A stretch of 35,976 bases of DNA from Ignavibacteria bacterium (GTDB lineage Bacteria; Bacteroidota; Ignavibacteria; Tepidaquicellales; Tepidaquicellaceae), in the NCBI GenBank assembly GCA_026417495.1, contig JAOADD010000062.1:1-35976 (forward strand). Reading direction: 5' to 3'. Shown here piece by piece: positions 17,518 through 25,948 of the stretch. Position numbers and translations under genes: made by a program. Below the pieces are notes generated by a model. The model did no database searches. It saw only the letters and a program-made list of their open reading frames with translations, and was not told the DNA's origin. Each line of letters opens with the position of its first letter. The stretch's first letter is position 1.

Positions 17518-18291
17518 TTATTTATGAGTTAACTTTGGACCTTTTATTATCCCCTTTTTGCTGTTTTCAATGAAATTAATAATTTCGTTTATATCTTCAT
17601 CGGGCTTAAATTCGTCTTTAACTTTTTTTATTGAATCAGAAATGTTGTATTTTGATTCAAAAATTATCCTATAAACATCTCTTATTTTTTGTATCCTTTC
17701 AGGTGTAAATCCTCTTCTCTTAAGACCGACCGTATTGATTCCACTGAACCTTGCCTCTTCTGGATGTGATACTAAAACAAAAGGTGGAACATCTTTCCTA
17801 ATAACAACACCCCCTCCAATCATTACATGTTTTCCTATGTTGTTGAATTGAACAATTGCAGATAAACCACCAAGAATCGCCCAGTCATCAATTTTGATAT
17901 GACCAGCTAAATTTCCAGCATTTGCAATAATTACATTATTTCCTAACACGCAATCATGAGCTATATGAGAATATGCCATAAGTAAACAATTTTCTCCAAT
18001 TACAGTTTTGTAACTCCATGCGGTTCCTCTGTGGATAGTAGCAAACTCTCTTATAATAGTATTCTTTCCAATTTCTGCTGTTGATATTTCTCCCTTGAAT
18101 TTTAAATCCTGTGGTATTCCAGAAACGCAAGCACCATGAAAAATTTTAACTCCATCAGCTATTCTTGCACCATTACCAATAAATACACAACTTCCTATTT
18201 CTACATTATTTCCAATTATAACATCATCTTCAATGGTTACACATTCCCCGAATTTGACATTGCTACCTATTTGTGCTTTCTTACTTATCAT
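17518..18291 (-). CDS. lpxA: LpxA-type acyl-ACP--UDP-N-acetylglucosamine O-acyltransferase
   Basis: The 257-residue protein is a left-handed beta-helix of hexapeptide repeats (residues about 4-165: IGSNVKFGECVTIED, IIGNNVEIG, IGNGARIADGVKI) with a helical C-terminal domain ending KKGIIKGP. Family landmarks are SGIPQDLKF (57-65), LLMAYSHIAHDCVLGNN (103-119) with H112 aligned to the E. coli catalytic His125, NLAGHIKIDDWAILGG (127-142) and GLKRRGFTPERI (189-200). LpxA starts lipid A synthesis by placing a 3-hydroxyacyl chain on UDP-GlcNAc. Oddly, the residue matching E. coli His160 is Val147 (SAIVQF in place of TAVHQF). The gene follows the GT2 gene by 17 bases and precedes panB. A paralogue acting on another amino sugar cannot be ruled out. 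Confidence 0.88.
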   Translation of the reverse strand: MISKKAQIGSNVKFGECVTIEDDVIIGNNVEIGSCVFIGNGARIADGVKIFHGACVSGIPQDLKFKGEISTAEIGKNTIIREFATIHRGTAWSYKTVIGENCLLMAYSHIAHDCVLGNNVIIANAGNLAGHIKIDDWAILGGLSAIVQFNNIGKHVMIGGGVVIRKDVPPFVLVSHPEEARFSGINTVGLKRRGFTPERIQKIRDVYRIIFESKYNISDSIKKVKDEFKPDEDINEIINFIENSKKGIIKGPKLTHK

Positions 18292-18308
18292 TATAAGTTC
18301 TGGATTAA

Positions 18309-19247
18309 TTATTCTGTTATTTCTTTAATGAGAATATCTTCTTCAGTATTTAATGATTTAGTAATCATTTCTCCTATTAATCCAATGGAGAATAACTGAA
18401 CTCCAAGTATTATAAATAATATTCCAACAAGAAATAAAGGTCTATTAGTTAAATATTCACCATAAAGAAATTTCAGAACAGTTAAATATATAGTAATTCC
18501 TGTTCCTAATATAAATGAAATCAATCCCAAAGTTCCAAATAAATGTAAAGGTCGTCTAATAAATCTTGTTGTAAACAGTACTGTTAGCAAATCAAAAAAT
18601 CCCTTAACAAATCTACTGGCTCCAAATTTTGTTTTTCCATATTTTCTTGGATGATGCTTTACAACTTTTTCTGTTACTTTAAACCCTTGAATATGAGCAA
18701 GTGCTGGAATATACCTATGTAATTCACCATATACTCTAATTGAATCTATTACTTCTTTGCGGTATGCTTTTAAGCCACAATTGAAATCATGAAGCCTTAT
18801 GCCTGAGATTTTGGAAGTGACAAGATTAAAAAATCTTGAAGTATATTTTTTAATGAATGGGTCATACCTGATTTTTTTCCACCCTGATACAAGATCATAC
18901 CCAGAATTGATTATCGAAACAAGTTCTGGTATTTCCTGTGGGTCATCCTGTAAATCTGCATCCATTGTTATTATTATATCTCCACCGCTATGTCGGAAGC
19001 CTATATCTAAAGCAGAAGATTTTCCATAATTTTTTCTCAGTTTTATACCTCTAACAAAGGGATTCTCCTTTCTTATTTCTTTAATTTTTTCCCAGGATTT
19101 ATCAGTACTGCCATCATCAATAAAAAGAACTTCGTAATTACAATTCATATTCTCAAGCACTTTCTTTAGAGTTTTATGTAATTCTAACAGAGATTCTTCT
19201 TCGTTGTATAGTGGTATAACTACTGAGATTTTATTCTTTTCTTCCAT
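18309..19247 (-). CDS. Family 2 glycosyltransferase with C-terminal membrane helices (DPM1/GtrB/ArnC-like)
   Basis: The 312 residues contain a GT-A domain (about 1-230) followed by two transmembrane helices (about 233-260 and 270-295). The N-terminus has SVVIPLYNEEESL and EVLFIDDGSTDKSW, then GKSSALDIGFRHSGGDII and the DxD-type metal motif MDADLQDDPQEIPEL, all classic for polyprenyl-phosphate hexosyltransferases. The HDFNCGLKAYRKEV segment is typical of the GtrB/DPM1 group. Such enzymes move a sugar from a nucleotide donor to undecaprenyl phosphate on the cytoplasmic face; the lipid-linked sugar is then used by GT-C enzymes in the periplasm. Donor and acceptor are unknown. It is first in the GT2-lpxA-panB-DHH unit, which supports an envelope role. 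Confidence 0.88.
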   Translation of the reverse strand: MEEKNKISVVIPLYNEEESLLELHKTLKKVLENMNCNYEVLFIDDGSTDKSWEKIKEIRKENPFVRGIKLRKNYGKSSALDIGFRHSGGDIIITMDADLQDDPQEIPELVSIINSGYDLVSGWKKIRYDPFIKKYTSRFFNLVTSKISGIRLHDFNCGLKAYRKEVIDSIRVYGELHRYIPALAHIQGFKVTEKVVKHHPRKYGKTKFGASRFVKGFFDLLTVLFTTRFIRRPLHLFGTLGLISFILGTGITIYLTVLKFLYGEYLTNRPLFLVGILFIILGVQLFSIGLIGEMITKSLNTEEDILIKEITE

Positions 19248-19635
19248 AAGATCTTGTTGTAAGAGTTTTTAAGTCATTATAGCAGGTTATTTATTGTATT
19301 GTGGTTTATAAAAATTATTTCCAAAATTTTATTATATAGCTTACTTTTAAAAATACATAATTAATGTAAAATGTAAAATGTTAAATATAAGTTAGAGCAA
19401 TATATTATACTGAAAATATTTGAATTATTAAGTGATTAAGAATTTATATAGGATGCAGTAACAATAAAATAAATGGAAATTTTAAGTGTAGATTAAACTT
19501 ACATAAAAGGTGCAAAATTTGAATTAAATAATAATTTAACCAGTAGTAAAATTCAAAAAGTATTGATTTTTACATTAAATTATTTCATATTAATTGTTCT
19601 ATTTAATTTTAGTTGCTTTAATAAAACGGTTATAA
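19248..19635. other. 388-base divergent intergenic region
   Basis: This separates the GT2-led unit (leftward) from the PorZ-like gene (rightward) and must contain both promoters. It is very AT-rich with no coding frame. The one visible regularity is a short direct repeat, ATGTAAA twice followed by ATGTTAAAT (19364-19386). I see no operator, riboswitch or terminator. Confidence 0.4.
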
Positions 19636-21981
19636 ATGATGTACAAGAATAATTTATTATCCCTTGACAACAAAAAAAGATACTTATCTATTTCTTTACT
19701 GTTAATGATTTTTACATTTTTTGTTTTTACCGAGAGCATATCTGCTGGTGATTATAAAACTAAAAGTTCTACATTAGGCAGGAAATGGGAAATTTATACA
19801 AACAAGAAAAACATTCGTTCGATTGCGGTTAATTTGTCAACATCTATTGCATATTGCGCAACTGAAGGAGGTCTGTTTTCAATTAATGTATCTTCAGGTA
19901 AAGTAATTGATGAATTTACAAATATTAATGGTTTAATAAATAATGATGTGACTTCAGTAATAATTGATAATCAAAACAGATTGTGGGTTGGTGCATCAGA
20001 TGGGTCAATTTCAATATATGATTTGATAAATAAGAAATGGAAATATATATACGACATTAAAAATTCTACAGAAACAAACAAGTCTATAAATGATTTTGTT
20101 ATTTATGGGAATTATATATTTGTAGCTACAAGTTATGGCATACAAAAAATATCTGTAATTAATTTTAATTTTATTGACGCACCTTATTATCAGTTAGGAA
20201 CATTTTCCTTTAAAACAAAAGTCAATCGGTTAGCAATTTTTAATGATACAATTTTTGCAGGAACTGTGTCAGGAATGGCGTATGCAAAAGTTACTGGTAA
20301 CTTAAACAATCCATCTTCTTGGACGAATTATAACAATAGCCCTTTGGACGCAAGTATTAATACAATTGAAGTATTTGACGAGAAAGTCTTTGCAGGTACA
20401 AATTTTGGGTTCGCTTACTTTTATCATGGGCAATGGTATTCATATCCTAATCCTTTAATATCTGGTGTCAAAATAAAACATGCTAAGGGAATAGCGGATA
20501 GGTTGTTTATGATTACAGATACCAATGTTCAGTACGCATATAAAAATGATTTAAGCACAATATATAAATACTACAACAATGGTGATTTTAATGTTTTAGG
20601 CAAGTACAATTCAGATTATCCACTTTTAGCAGAGAGAGAGAATGGATTGATAATATTTTTAAATGGACAATTTGGTAAGTATTACCCAATGGGTCCCCAC
20701 AGAAACACTTTCAATTACTTAACTGAGGATGATAAAGGTAATATATGGGGAGCAGGAGCAACGATGGACGCTGGATTTTATAAGTTTGATGGTAAAATAT
20801 GGTATGCATATGTAAAAGAACTCTATCCCCAAATAGGAAATAGTAATAACATCAGCAAAGTAATTGCAGGGTATGGTGTTGTATGGGCTTTGAGCTTTGG
20901 GGGCGGTCCTACTGTTATTTATTCAGATGGAACTATGAAGAATTATAACCCCCTAAACTCAAACTTACCAGGAATACCAGGTTCTCCAAGTTTTTGTGTT
21001 CCTTCAGGTGGAGCATTTGACAACAATGGTAGATTTTGGATTAGCTTTTATGTTCAAAATTCTAACAAATCCCTTTATGCATACAACGGAGATTCCATTT
21101 TCTTTGGGTTTACTAATCCTCCTGTAATTTCTTCCAGCAACTTAGAAGAAGTTGCAATTGATGCATATAATACGAAATGGGTAGTTTCTGGAGAGATTTC
21201 TCCCAAAGGTGTATATTTCTTTAATGAAAATAATACCATTGGAAATCCTGGAGATGATGTATTTGGTTTTTATTATTTGAGTGATTTTGCAGTTGATGAT
21301 ATTACAGATGTTATTGTTGATAAGAAAAATGAAGTTTGGATTGCAACAAATAATGGAGTTTTTGTAATAAGCAACCCATTAGCAGCTATAAGAGACCCTT
21401 CGAAAAAACCACCTCCCGTTAAAGTTAGCATTATATCTGGTGGGTTAAAAGTTCCTTTCACAGAAAACTGTAGATGTATTGCGGTAGATGTTTTAAATCA
21501 TAAATGGATTGGAACTGAATCAAATGGTGTTTTCCACCTTTCAGAGGATGGAAGTATTTTAATTGAACAATTTAACACATCTAATAGCCCTATTACAGAT
21601 AATAAGGTAAACAGCATTGTTGTTAGTCCAATAACAGGTAAAGCATATTTTGGTACAAATAAAGGGTTATCAGTAGTCAGTACTGATGCAATTAAACCTT
21701 TAGAAGAATTTGATGAAATCGTTTGCCAACCTAATCCATATATACTGCCTTCAAGTGTACAAGTAAAAATTGATGGCCTTGTCGAAAATTCGAGTATAAA
21801 AATAATCTCACTAACAGGGGAGATTATTGCAGAGTTGACTTCACCTGGTGGTAGAATTGCTAGCTGGAATGGAATAGATAAAAAAGGTAATCTTGTTCCT
21901 TCTGGTATATACATTGTGGTTGCTTATAATAAAGATGGTAGCAAAGTTGGAAAAGGAAAATTAGCAATAGTTAGAAAATAG
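19636..21981 (+). CDS. PorZ-like two-component-regulator-type propeller protein with divergent C-terminal sorting domain
   Basis: The 781-residue exported protein has a signal-anchor-like N-terminus (hydrophobic about 17-37). The body consists of seven-bladed-propeller-type repeats with the pattern NGLINNDVTSVIIDNQNRLWVG, ITDVIVDKKNEVWIATNNG and NCRCIAVDVLNHKWIGTESNG. These are the periplasmic propeller repeats shared by PorZ and hybrid two-component sensors. The opening WEIYTNKKNIRSIAV and TEGGLFSINV look like PorZ's N-terminal domain. About 697-781 form an Ig-like C-terminus (CQPNPY, then SGIYIVVAYN, ending KGKLAIVRK), related to FlgD/T9SS sorting folds but lacking NYPNPFN. PorZ is an essential surface component of the T9SS attachment complex. 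No kinase domain follows, so a sensor role is unlikely. I regard PorZ-like function as probable, not proven. Confidence 0.65.
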   Translation: MMYKNNLLSLDNKKRYLSISLLLMIFTFFVFTESISAGDYKTKSSTLGRKWEIYTNKKNIRSIAVNLSTSIAYCATEGGLFSINVSSGKVIDEFTNINGLINNDVTSVIIDNQNRLWVGASDGSISIYDLINKKWKYIYDIKNSTETNKSINDFVIYGNYIFVATSYGIQKISVINFNFIDAPYYQLGTFSFKTKVNRLAIFNDTIFAGTVSGMAYAKVTGNLNNPSSWTNYNNSPLDASINTIEVFDEKVFAGTNFGFAYFYHGQWYSYPNPLISGVKIKHAKGIADRLFMITDTNVQYAYKNDLSTIYKYYNNGDFNVLGKYNSDYPLLAERENGLIIFLNGQFGKYYPMGPHRNTFNYLTEDDKGNIWGAGATMDAGFYKFDGKIWYAYVKELYPQIGNSNNISKVIAGYGVVWALSFGGGPTVIYSDGTMKNYNPLNSNLPGIPGSPSFCVPSGGAFDNNGRFWISFYVQNSNKSLYAYNGDSIFFGFTNPPVISSSNLEEVAIDAYNTKWVVSGEISPKGVYFFNENNTIGNPGDDVFGFYYLSDFAVDDITDVIVDKKNEVWIATNNGVFVISNPLAAIRDPSKKPPPVKVSIISGGLKVPFTENCRCIAVDVLNHKWIGTESNGVFHLSEDGSILIEQFNTSNSPITDNKVNSIVVSPITGKAYFGTNKGLSVVSTDAIKPLEEFDEIVCQPNPYILPSSVQVKIDGLVENSSIKIISLTGEIIAELTSPGGRIASWNGIDKKGNLVPSGIYIVVAYNKDGSKVGKGKLAIVRK

Positions 21982-22048
21982 TACTTAAGCTTCTTGTCTT
22001 TCAACGATATATAATCTTTTAAATAATCCATAATTTTCTAGTTTTATT

Positions 22049-22819
22049 ATGCTTCTTGTAATACCTGTAATAGATATTAAAGATGGCAAGTGTATGCGGA
22101 TATTTGCAGGACTTGATGATAAAACTGAGTACTATACAGATAACCCTGTTAAAGTTGCTAAATTGTTCAGGAAAGAAAATTTCAAAGCACTTCACATTAC
22201 AGATTTAGATGGTGCATTATATGGTGAAATGAAAAATTATGAAATAATTAAAGAAATTGCTCATTCTGTTGATATGCCTATTCAACTTGGAGGAGGGATA
22301 AGAAGTATAGAAACAGCAGAGAAAATGTTTAATGAATTGGGTGTTTATAGACTCGTGATAGGGACAGCAGCAATCACAATTCCTGGTTTTGTGGAACGAC
22401 TTGTAGATAAATTCACTGCTGTGAAAATTGTTATAGGTATAGATGAAAAGCTAAATAATGTTGTTACAAATGGGTGGATAAATTATGCAAACATAACTCC
22501 ACTTGAATTTGCAAAACGGGTTGAGAGTTTTGGAATTACTAGAATAATATATCAGGATGTAACACGAGTGGGGAATTATGGTGGCCCTTTTTGTGAGAGA
22601 ATAGTTGAACTTGCAGAAAATACCAGTTTAAAAATTACAGTTGCAGGTGGTATTGGTTCTTATGCACACTTAAAACAAATAATGGACTTAAATATTCCCA
22701 GAGTTGATTCCGTAATGATTTCAAGAGCAATTTATGAAAACAGATTTCCCTGTCAGAATTTATGGCGAGCAATAGAGAAAAAAGATACATCTTTTGATTT
22801 ACCGCCAGCAAAAATATAA
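22049..22819 (+). CDS. HisA-like phosphoribosyl isomerase (solitary)
   Basis: The 256-residue protein is a (beta/alpha)8 barrel of the HisA/HisF family. It opens VIPVIDIKDGKCMR with D9 matching the catalytic Asp8 of HisA, continues LHITDLDGALYGE (48-60), QLGGGIRS (79-86) for the first phosphate site, VIGIDEK (128-134) with D132 matching Asp127, and TVAGGIGS (197-204) for the second phosphate site. HisA isomerises ProFAR to PRFAR in histidine biosynthesis. Two features argue for caution. The canonical loop with DGT (T. maritima Thr164) reads RVGNYGG here, with N176 in place of Thr, and no other his gene is nearby. It may be the genome's HisA or a paralogue with another ribulosyl-type substrate. 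It lies 67 bases after the PorZ-like gene. Confidence 0.75.
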   Translation: MLLVIPVIDIKDGKCMRIFAGLDDKTEYYTDNPVKVAKLFRKENFKALHITDLDGALYGEMKNYEIIKEIAHSVDMPIQLGGGIRSIETAEKMFNELGVYRLVIGTAAITIPGFVERLVDKFTAVKIVIGIDEKLNNVVTNGWINYANITPLEFAKRVESFGITRIIYQDVTRVGNYGGPFCERIVELAENTSLKITVAGGIGSYAHLKQIMDLNIPRVDSVMISRAIYENRFPCQNLWRAIEKKDTSFDLPPAKI

Positions 22820-22824
22820 ATTTA

Positions 22825-24411
22825 TTACTTTGGCTCTTTTAAGGAAAAAATCAAATCTATTTCAATATTTGGGGGTGCGTTATAAAACCAGAATTTTACT
22901 TTTTGGTTTGGATAATAAAATTTCCATATATAATTAAAATTGTACTGGTTTACAAAATAAACTCCTTTTTCTATTGTTGGAATATCTAACATTAAAACAT
23001 TTGTAACTTGTTTTGATGAGAGTTTTTCAGTGTTGGGTAGTTTGTTTTGTAATTCTGTGTTTTTATTTGTTATTGTGGTATTAACCTTATTTATTAAGTC
23101 TTTTGTATTAAGAGATGCATTTCTCCACAGGGATGAACGATGATAAATTGATAGAGTATATATCACCATCAATATTATTAACAGTAACACAATTACATTT
23201 TTCTGATATTTCTTTTCATATCCTTTAAGCAATTTTACAAACAGTATTGCGACTAGGATACAAAACCCAGCAGAAGGTAAATAAAGAAACCTTTCTGCCG
23301 TTCCATCAAGAGGAAGGTAAACTACAATAGAGGAAAGAATGAATAAGGTTGGGAACAAAAAGATAAAATATTTAGAATCTAATAATTCATCATTTTTGTT
23401 TTTTTGTGATTTTATTAATAAGTAAATCAGATAAATTATTGATGCTAAGATTATAACTGATAAAGCTATTAATATAAAAAATATCTTTATATTTTCTTGA
23501 GGATGTAGAAATGCTTTTCTTAGATTCTCATAATTTTCAAACCCAATAATATAAAAAATACTTTTTACAGGGAAAATAATATTTATAAAGTAATGAAAAA
23601 CTTTATATATATATTTAAGTGGATTTGTGTCAATTGCTCCGTAAGTACCCGTAGAATATATTTCTGCATAATATTTAATGGAAATAAACCTGAGAATGAA
23701 ATATACTGATATAGTTACAAATATTATAAATAGTTTTTTTACAAAATGTTTTTTCTCTTTTTGTTGTTTAGAAAGTTTTGGTTTGTAATCGAATAGAAAA
23801 ATGAGAGGTATAAAACAAAAAGCACTTTCCCTTGAAAGTACTGCAAGAAGAAAGAAAAAAATCGATAACAAAGTTTTGGGAGATAATATTTCTTTTGAAT
23901 TCAAAAACAAAATTAATCCAATAAGTATAAATAGTGTTGAGAGCAATTCGTTTAAGCAATTAATAGAGTATAAAGTTTCCGAATGGCAGGCAATTACTGA
24001 AAAAATACAAGCAGTAATAAAAGCTACTAAAGAATTGAATTTTATCTTAATAAGTTCATATAAAGCAATTGTAATTGATATATGTAATATTAAAAGAAAT
24101 AGTCTATAATAAAACGTATTACTTTCATTTTCTATTGAAGGAATAGGAAAAAGTTTCCACAGCAAAACAAAAAATATTTTGGGAATAGGTCTAAAATATT
24201 CATAAGGTGCAGGTTCAAAGAATATTGTACCTAAATTTTTTGTAGAGCTCTCTCGAGCCTGTAATAGCCAGCAATAATCGTCTCCGAAAAATCCATTGTT
24301 AAATGAGGGTATTAATACAATTGTGCAGAGAATAGTTATAATTGTAATGTGAATTATTTTTGAACCTTCAACCTTTTTTAGATTATTGACTTTATCGATA
24401 GCTGAGACCAT
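22825..24411 (-). CDS. Polytopic membrane protein, GT-C glycosyltransferase-like
   Basis: The 528-residue protein has about eleven hydrophobic helices, the first near residues 19-37, and a soluble C-terminal tail of roughly 95 residues (about 435-528). Just after the first helix is NNGFFGDDYCWLL, with D44-D45. An acidic pair in the first external loop is the recognised catalytic/metal feature of GT-C enzymes such as PMT, ArnT and the glycosyltransferase 39 group. EYFRPIPKIFFVLLW is also reminiscent of that loop. Such enzymes use polyprenyl-phosphate sugars on the periplasmic side; a GT2 of the matching type is encoded at 18309-19247, though not in this unit. The gene ends five bases from the HisA-like stop, convergently, and begins five bases after the duplicated-domain gene. 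Acceptor unknown. Confidence 0.65.
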   Translation of the reverse strand: MVSAIDKVNNLKKVEGSKIIHITIITILCTIVLIPSFNNGFFGDDYCWLLQARESSTKNLGTIFFEPAPYEYFRPIPKIFFVLLWKLFPIPSIENESNTFYYRLFLLILHISITIALYELIKIKFNSLVAFITACIFSVIACHSETLYSINCLNELLSTLFILIGLILFLNSKEILSPKTLLSIFFFLLAVLSRESAFCFIPLIFLFDYKPKLSKQQKEKKHFVKKLFIIFVTISVYFILRFISIKYYAEIYSTGTYGAIDTNPLKYIYKVFHYFINIIFPVKSIFYIIGFENYENLRKAFLHPQENIKIFFILIALSVIILASIIYLIYLLIKSQKNKNDELLDSKYFIFLFPTLFILSSIVVYLPLDGTAERFLYLPSAGFCILVAILFVKLLKGYEKKYQKNVIVLLLIILMVIYTLSIYHRSSLWRNASLNTKDLINKVNTTITNKNTELQNKLPNTEKLSSKQVTNVLMLDIPTIEKGVYFVNQYNFNYIWKFYYPNQKVKFWFYNAPPNIEIDLIFSLKEPK

Positions 24412-24416
24412 GTTAA

Positions 24417-25244
24417 TTAATCTTCTACAATTATAAAATTATCATACCCTAATAGTTTTCCCTGATAATATACTTCTACTTTATAAATTCCAGGTAAGAA
24501 GTTTCCAGCGTCGTCGAATCCATATCCGTTGTACAATTCTGCATATTCCCATTCATTATTAAGTATGCCACTTATTTTAGGAACACCCCAAATATATCCA
24601 TCTGGGGTATAGTATTTTAGATATAAATTTACATGATTTTCACTCTTACCAAACATTAGATTTTTTACCTCAACAGTAGTATAAATGAATCTTGCTTCAC
24701 TTTGAGGAAATTTTTTAAGATAGACCCTTTCATTAGATGGTAATGGAGTATATGGGCTTTCCCAAAACTTCATCTTTTCAAACTCAATTGTTCTTGGACC
24801 TTGCTGTAAGTATTTTTGCTCAATTATTATAAACTGTTTATCACTTACAAAAATATCATCTATATAAACCTCAACGGAATAAATGCCTTCTTCCCACCAC
24901 CCTGGTTCTTCATATCCCCACCCTCTGGAAGTATATACCTCCTCCATCTCTTTTTTAATATTAAATTTCGAGGTGAATTCAGCGATAAGAGAATCAGTTG
25001 AATTATAATATTTGTAGAGAATAATATGAGTTTGGTCCGATTGTTTATATAGCAAGTTCTTTACAAAAACTCTTGTCCATATGTATCTACTTTTCTCTTT
25101 AGAAAAGTCTGTAGAATAAACTACATCTTCTTTAGGTGATTCATATCCAGCCTCGAAAAGCTCAATCTTTTTAAAGATTATTCCTTCTTGTGAAACCGCT
25201 GTTAATGGAAAGATTGTTAACAATATTATTGTAATATACTTCAT
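24417..25244 (-). CDS. Secreted protein with two tandem copies of an unrecognised beta-rich domain
   Basis: I chose the ATG at 25242-25244 because it begins MKYITIILLTIFPLTAVSQ, a textbook signal peptide (1-19). A longer frame from 25337 would overlap ccmB and bury it. The mature 256 residues are an internal duplication: copy A about 22-141, copy B about 152-273. Shared positions include F-x-K near the start, R(Y/F)I(W/Y)T, VKNL(L/M), H(I/V)xLY, KYY, a central Y-x3-GxG(Y/F), GIYxVEVY and a final FII(I/V)E. The pattern suggests two beta-sandwich domains. I cannot name the family. It lies 35 bases after ccmB and five before the GT-C-like gene, on the same strand, so it is likely co-transcribed. 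No sorting domain is present, so it is probably periplasmic. Confidence 0.72.
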   Translation of the reverse strand: MKYITIILLTIFPLTAVSQEGIIFKKIELFEAGYESPKEDVVYSTDFSKEKSRYIWTRVFVKNLLYKQSDQTHIILYKYYNSTDSLIAEFTSKFNIKKEMEEVYTSRGWGYEEPGWWEEGIYSVEVYIDDIFVSDKQFIIIEQKYLQQGPRTIEFEKMKFWESPYTPLPSNERVYLKKFPQSEARFIYTTVEVKNLMFGKSENHVNLYLKYYTPDGYIWGVPKISGILNNEWEYAELYNGYGFDDAGNFLPGIYKVEVYYQGKLLGYDNFIIVED

Positions 25245-25279
25245 AAGAACTTTTAATTTATAAACCAGAAAATTAATTT

Positions 25280-25948
25280 TTAATCTTCCCATATATATTT
25301 GAAAACCATTAATGATAATGTTAATATAACTATACAATATGAAAACATAATTTGTATGTCAGGTAAAAAGTCTTGAATTACACTACCATTTACTGATAAT
25401 TTTGTTGCGCTAATAACAGAAATTAAAAGGGGAAGTAGAACAGGAAAAGATAAAACAGGATATAAAGTGCCTTTCACATTAGCCTTTGAAATTATTGCTG
25501 CTATAATTGTTGATGATATTACCATCCCTGAGTTACCAAGAAAGAATATTAATAAGAACCCTATGGGATTCTTTATTGTAAATTCTGTAATTATTGAGAA
25601 GAGAATTAAAATAACTATATTTAGGGAAAAGGTTAAACTAAAATTAAAAAGTAATTTTCCGATAAATATTTGTGTATGATTCGTGGATACTTTTAGTGCA
25701 GTTGAAGTTTCTTTTTCTTCCTCTTTTATGAAAACCCGTGCTAATGCACTTGATGAAGTAAAATAAATGGCAATCCACAGCAATCCGCAGAGAATCTCAG
25801 GTGTAATAATTTCTTTTCCGAGTGAAAATTTGATAATTGTAATTATCACAATTACAAACATCAGTAGAGAATTTACTGCATACCTGTTCCTAATTTCAGA
25901 CTTTAAATCTTTTTTTAATATTGTTAGTGATGACCTTAATAATTTCAT
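25280..25948 (-). CDS. ccmB: Heme exporter protein B (ABC transporter permease)
   Basis: The 222 residues have the size and six-helix topology of CcmB, the permease that with CcmA and CcmC-CcmD loads heme onto CcmE during system I cytochrome c maturation. It begins with a cytoplasmic KKDLKSEIRNRYAVNSLLMF segment, then helices at about 25-43, 50-70, 95-120, 128-152, 160-183 and 198-218. The conserved ALARVFIKEEEKETSTALKVS loop (68-88), which contacts the ATPase, and the FFLGNSGMVISSTIIAAI segment (134-151) match the family. The ATPase gene ccmA and ccmC/E are not adjacent here; the next gene on this strand is the duplicated-domain protein. It is the first gene of that unit. Confidence 0.88.
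   Translation of the reverse strand: MKLLRSSLTILKKDLKSEIRNRYAVNSLLMFVIVIITIIKFSLGKEIITPEILCGLLWIAIYFTSSSALARVFIKEEEKETSTALKVSTNHTQIFIGKLLFNFSLTFSLNIVILILFSIITEFTIKNPIGFLLIFFLGNSGMVISSTIIAAIISKANVKGTLYPVLSFPVLLPLLISVISATKLSVNGSVIQDFLPDIQIMFSYCIVILTLSLMVFKYIWED

Noticed and set aside
21498-21914. 138-codon minus-strand open frame within the PorZ-like gene
   Set aside because: Antisense shadow of a strong coding frame with no family features.
23801-24109. 102-codon plus-strand open frame inside the GT-C-like gene
   Set aside because: Antisense to a membrane protein; the translation is Lys/Ile-rich with no domain and no promoter evidence.
25245-25337. Longer N-terminus for the duplicated-domain protein from an upstream ATG
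   Set aside because: It would overlap the end of ccmB and bury a clear signal peptide that begins at 25244.
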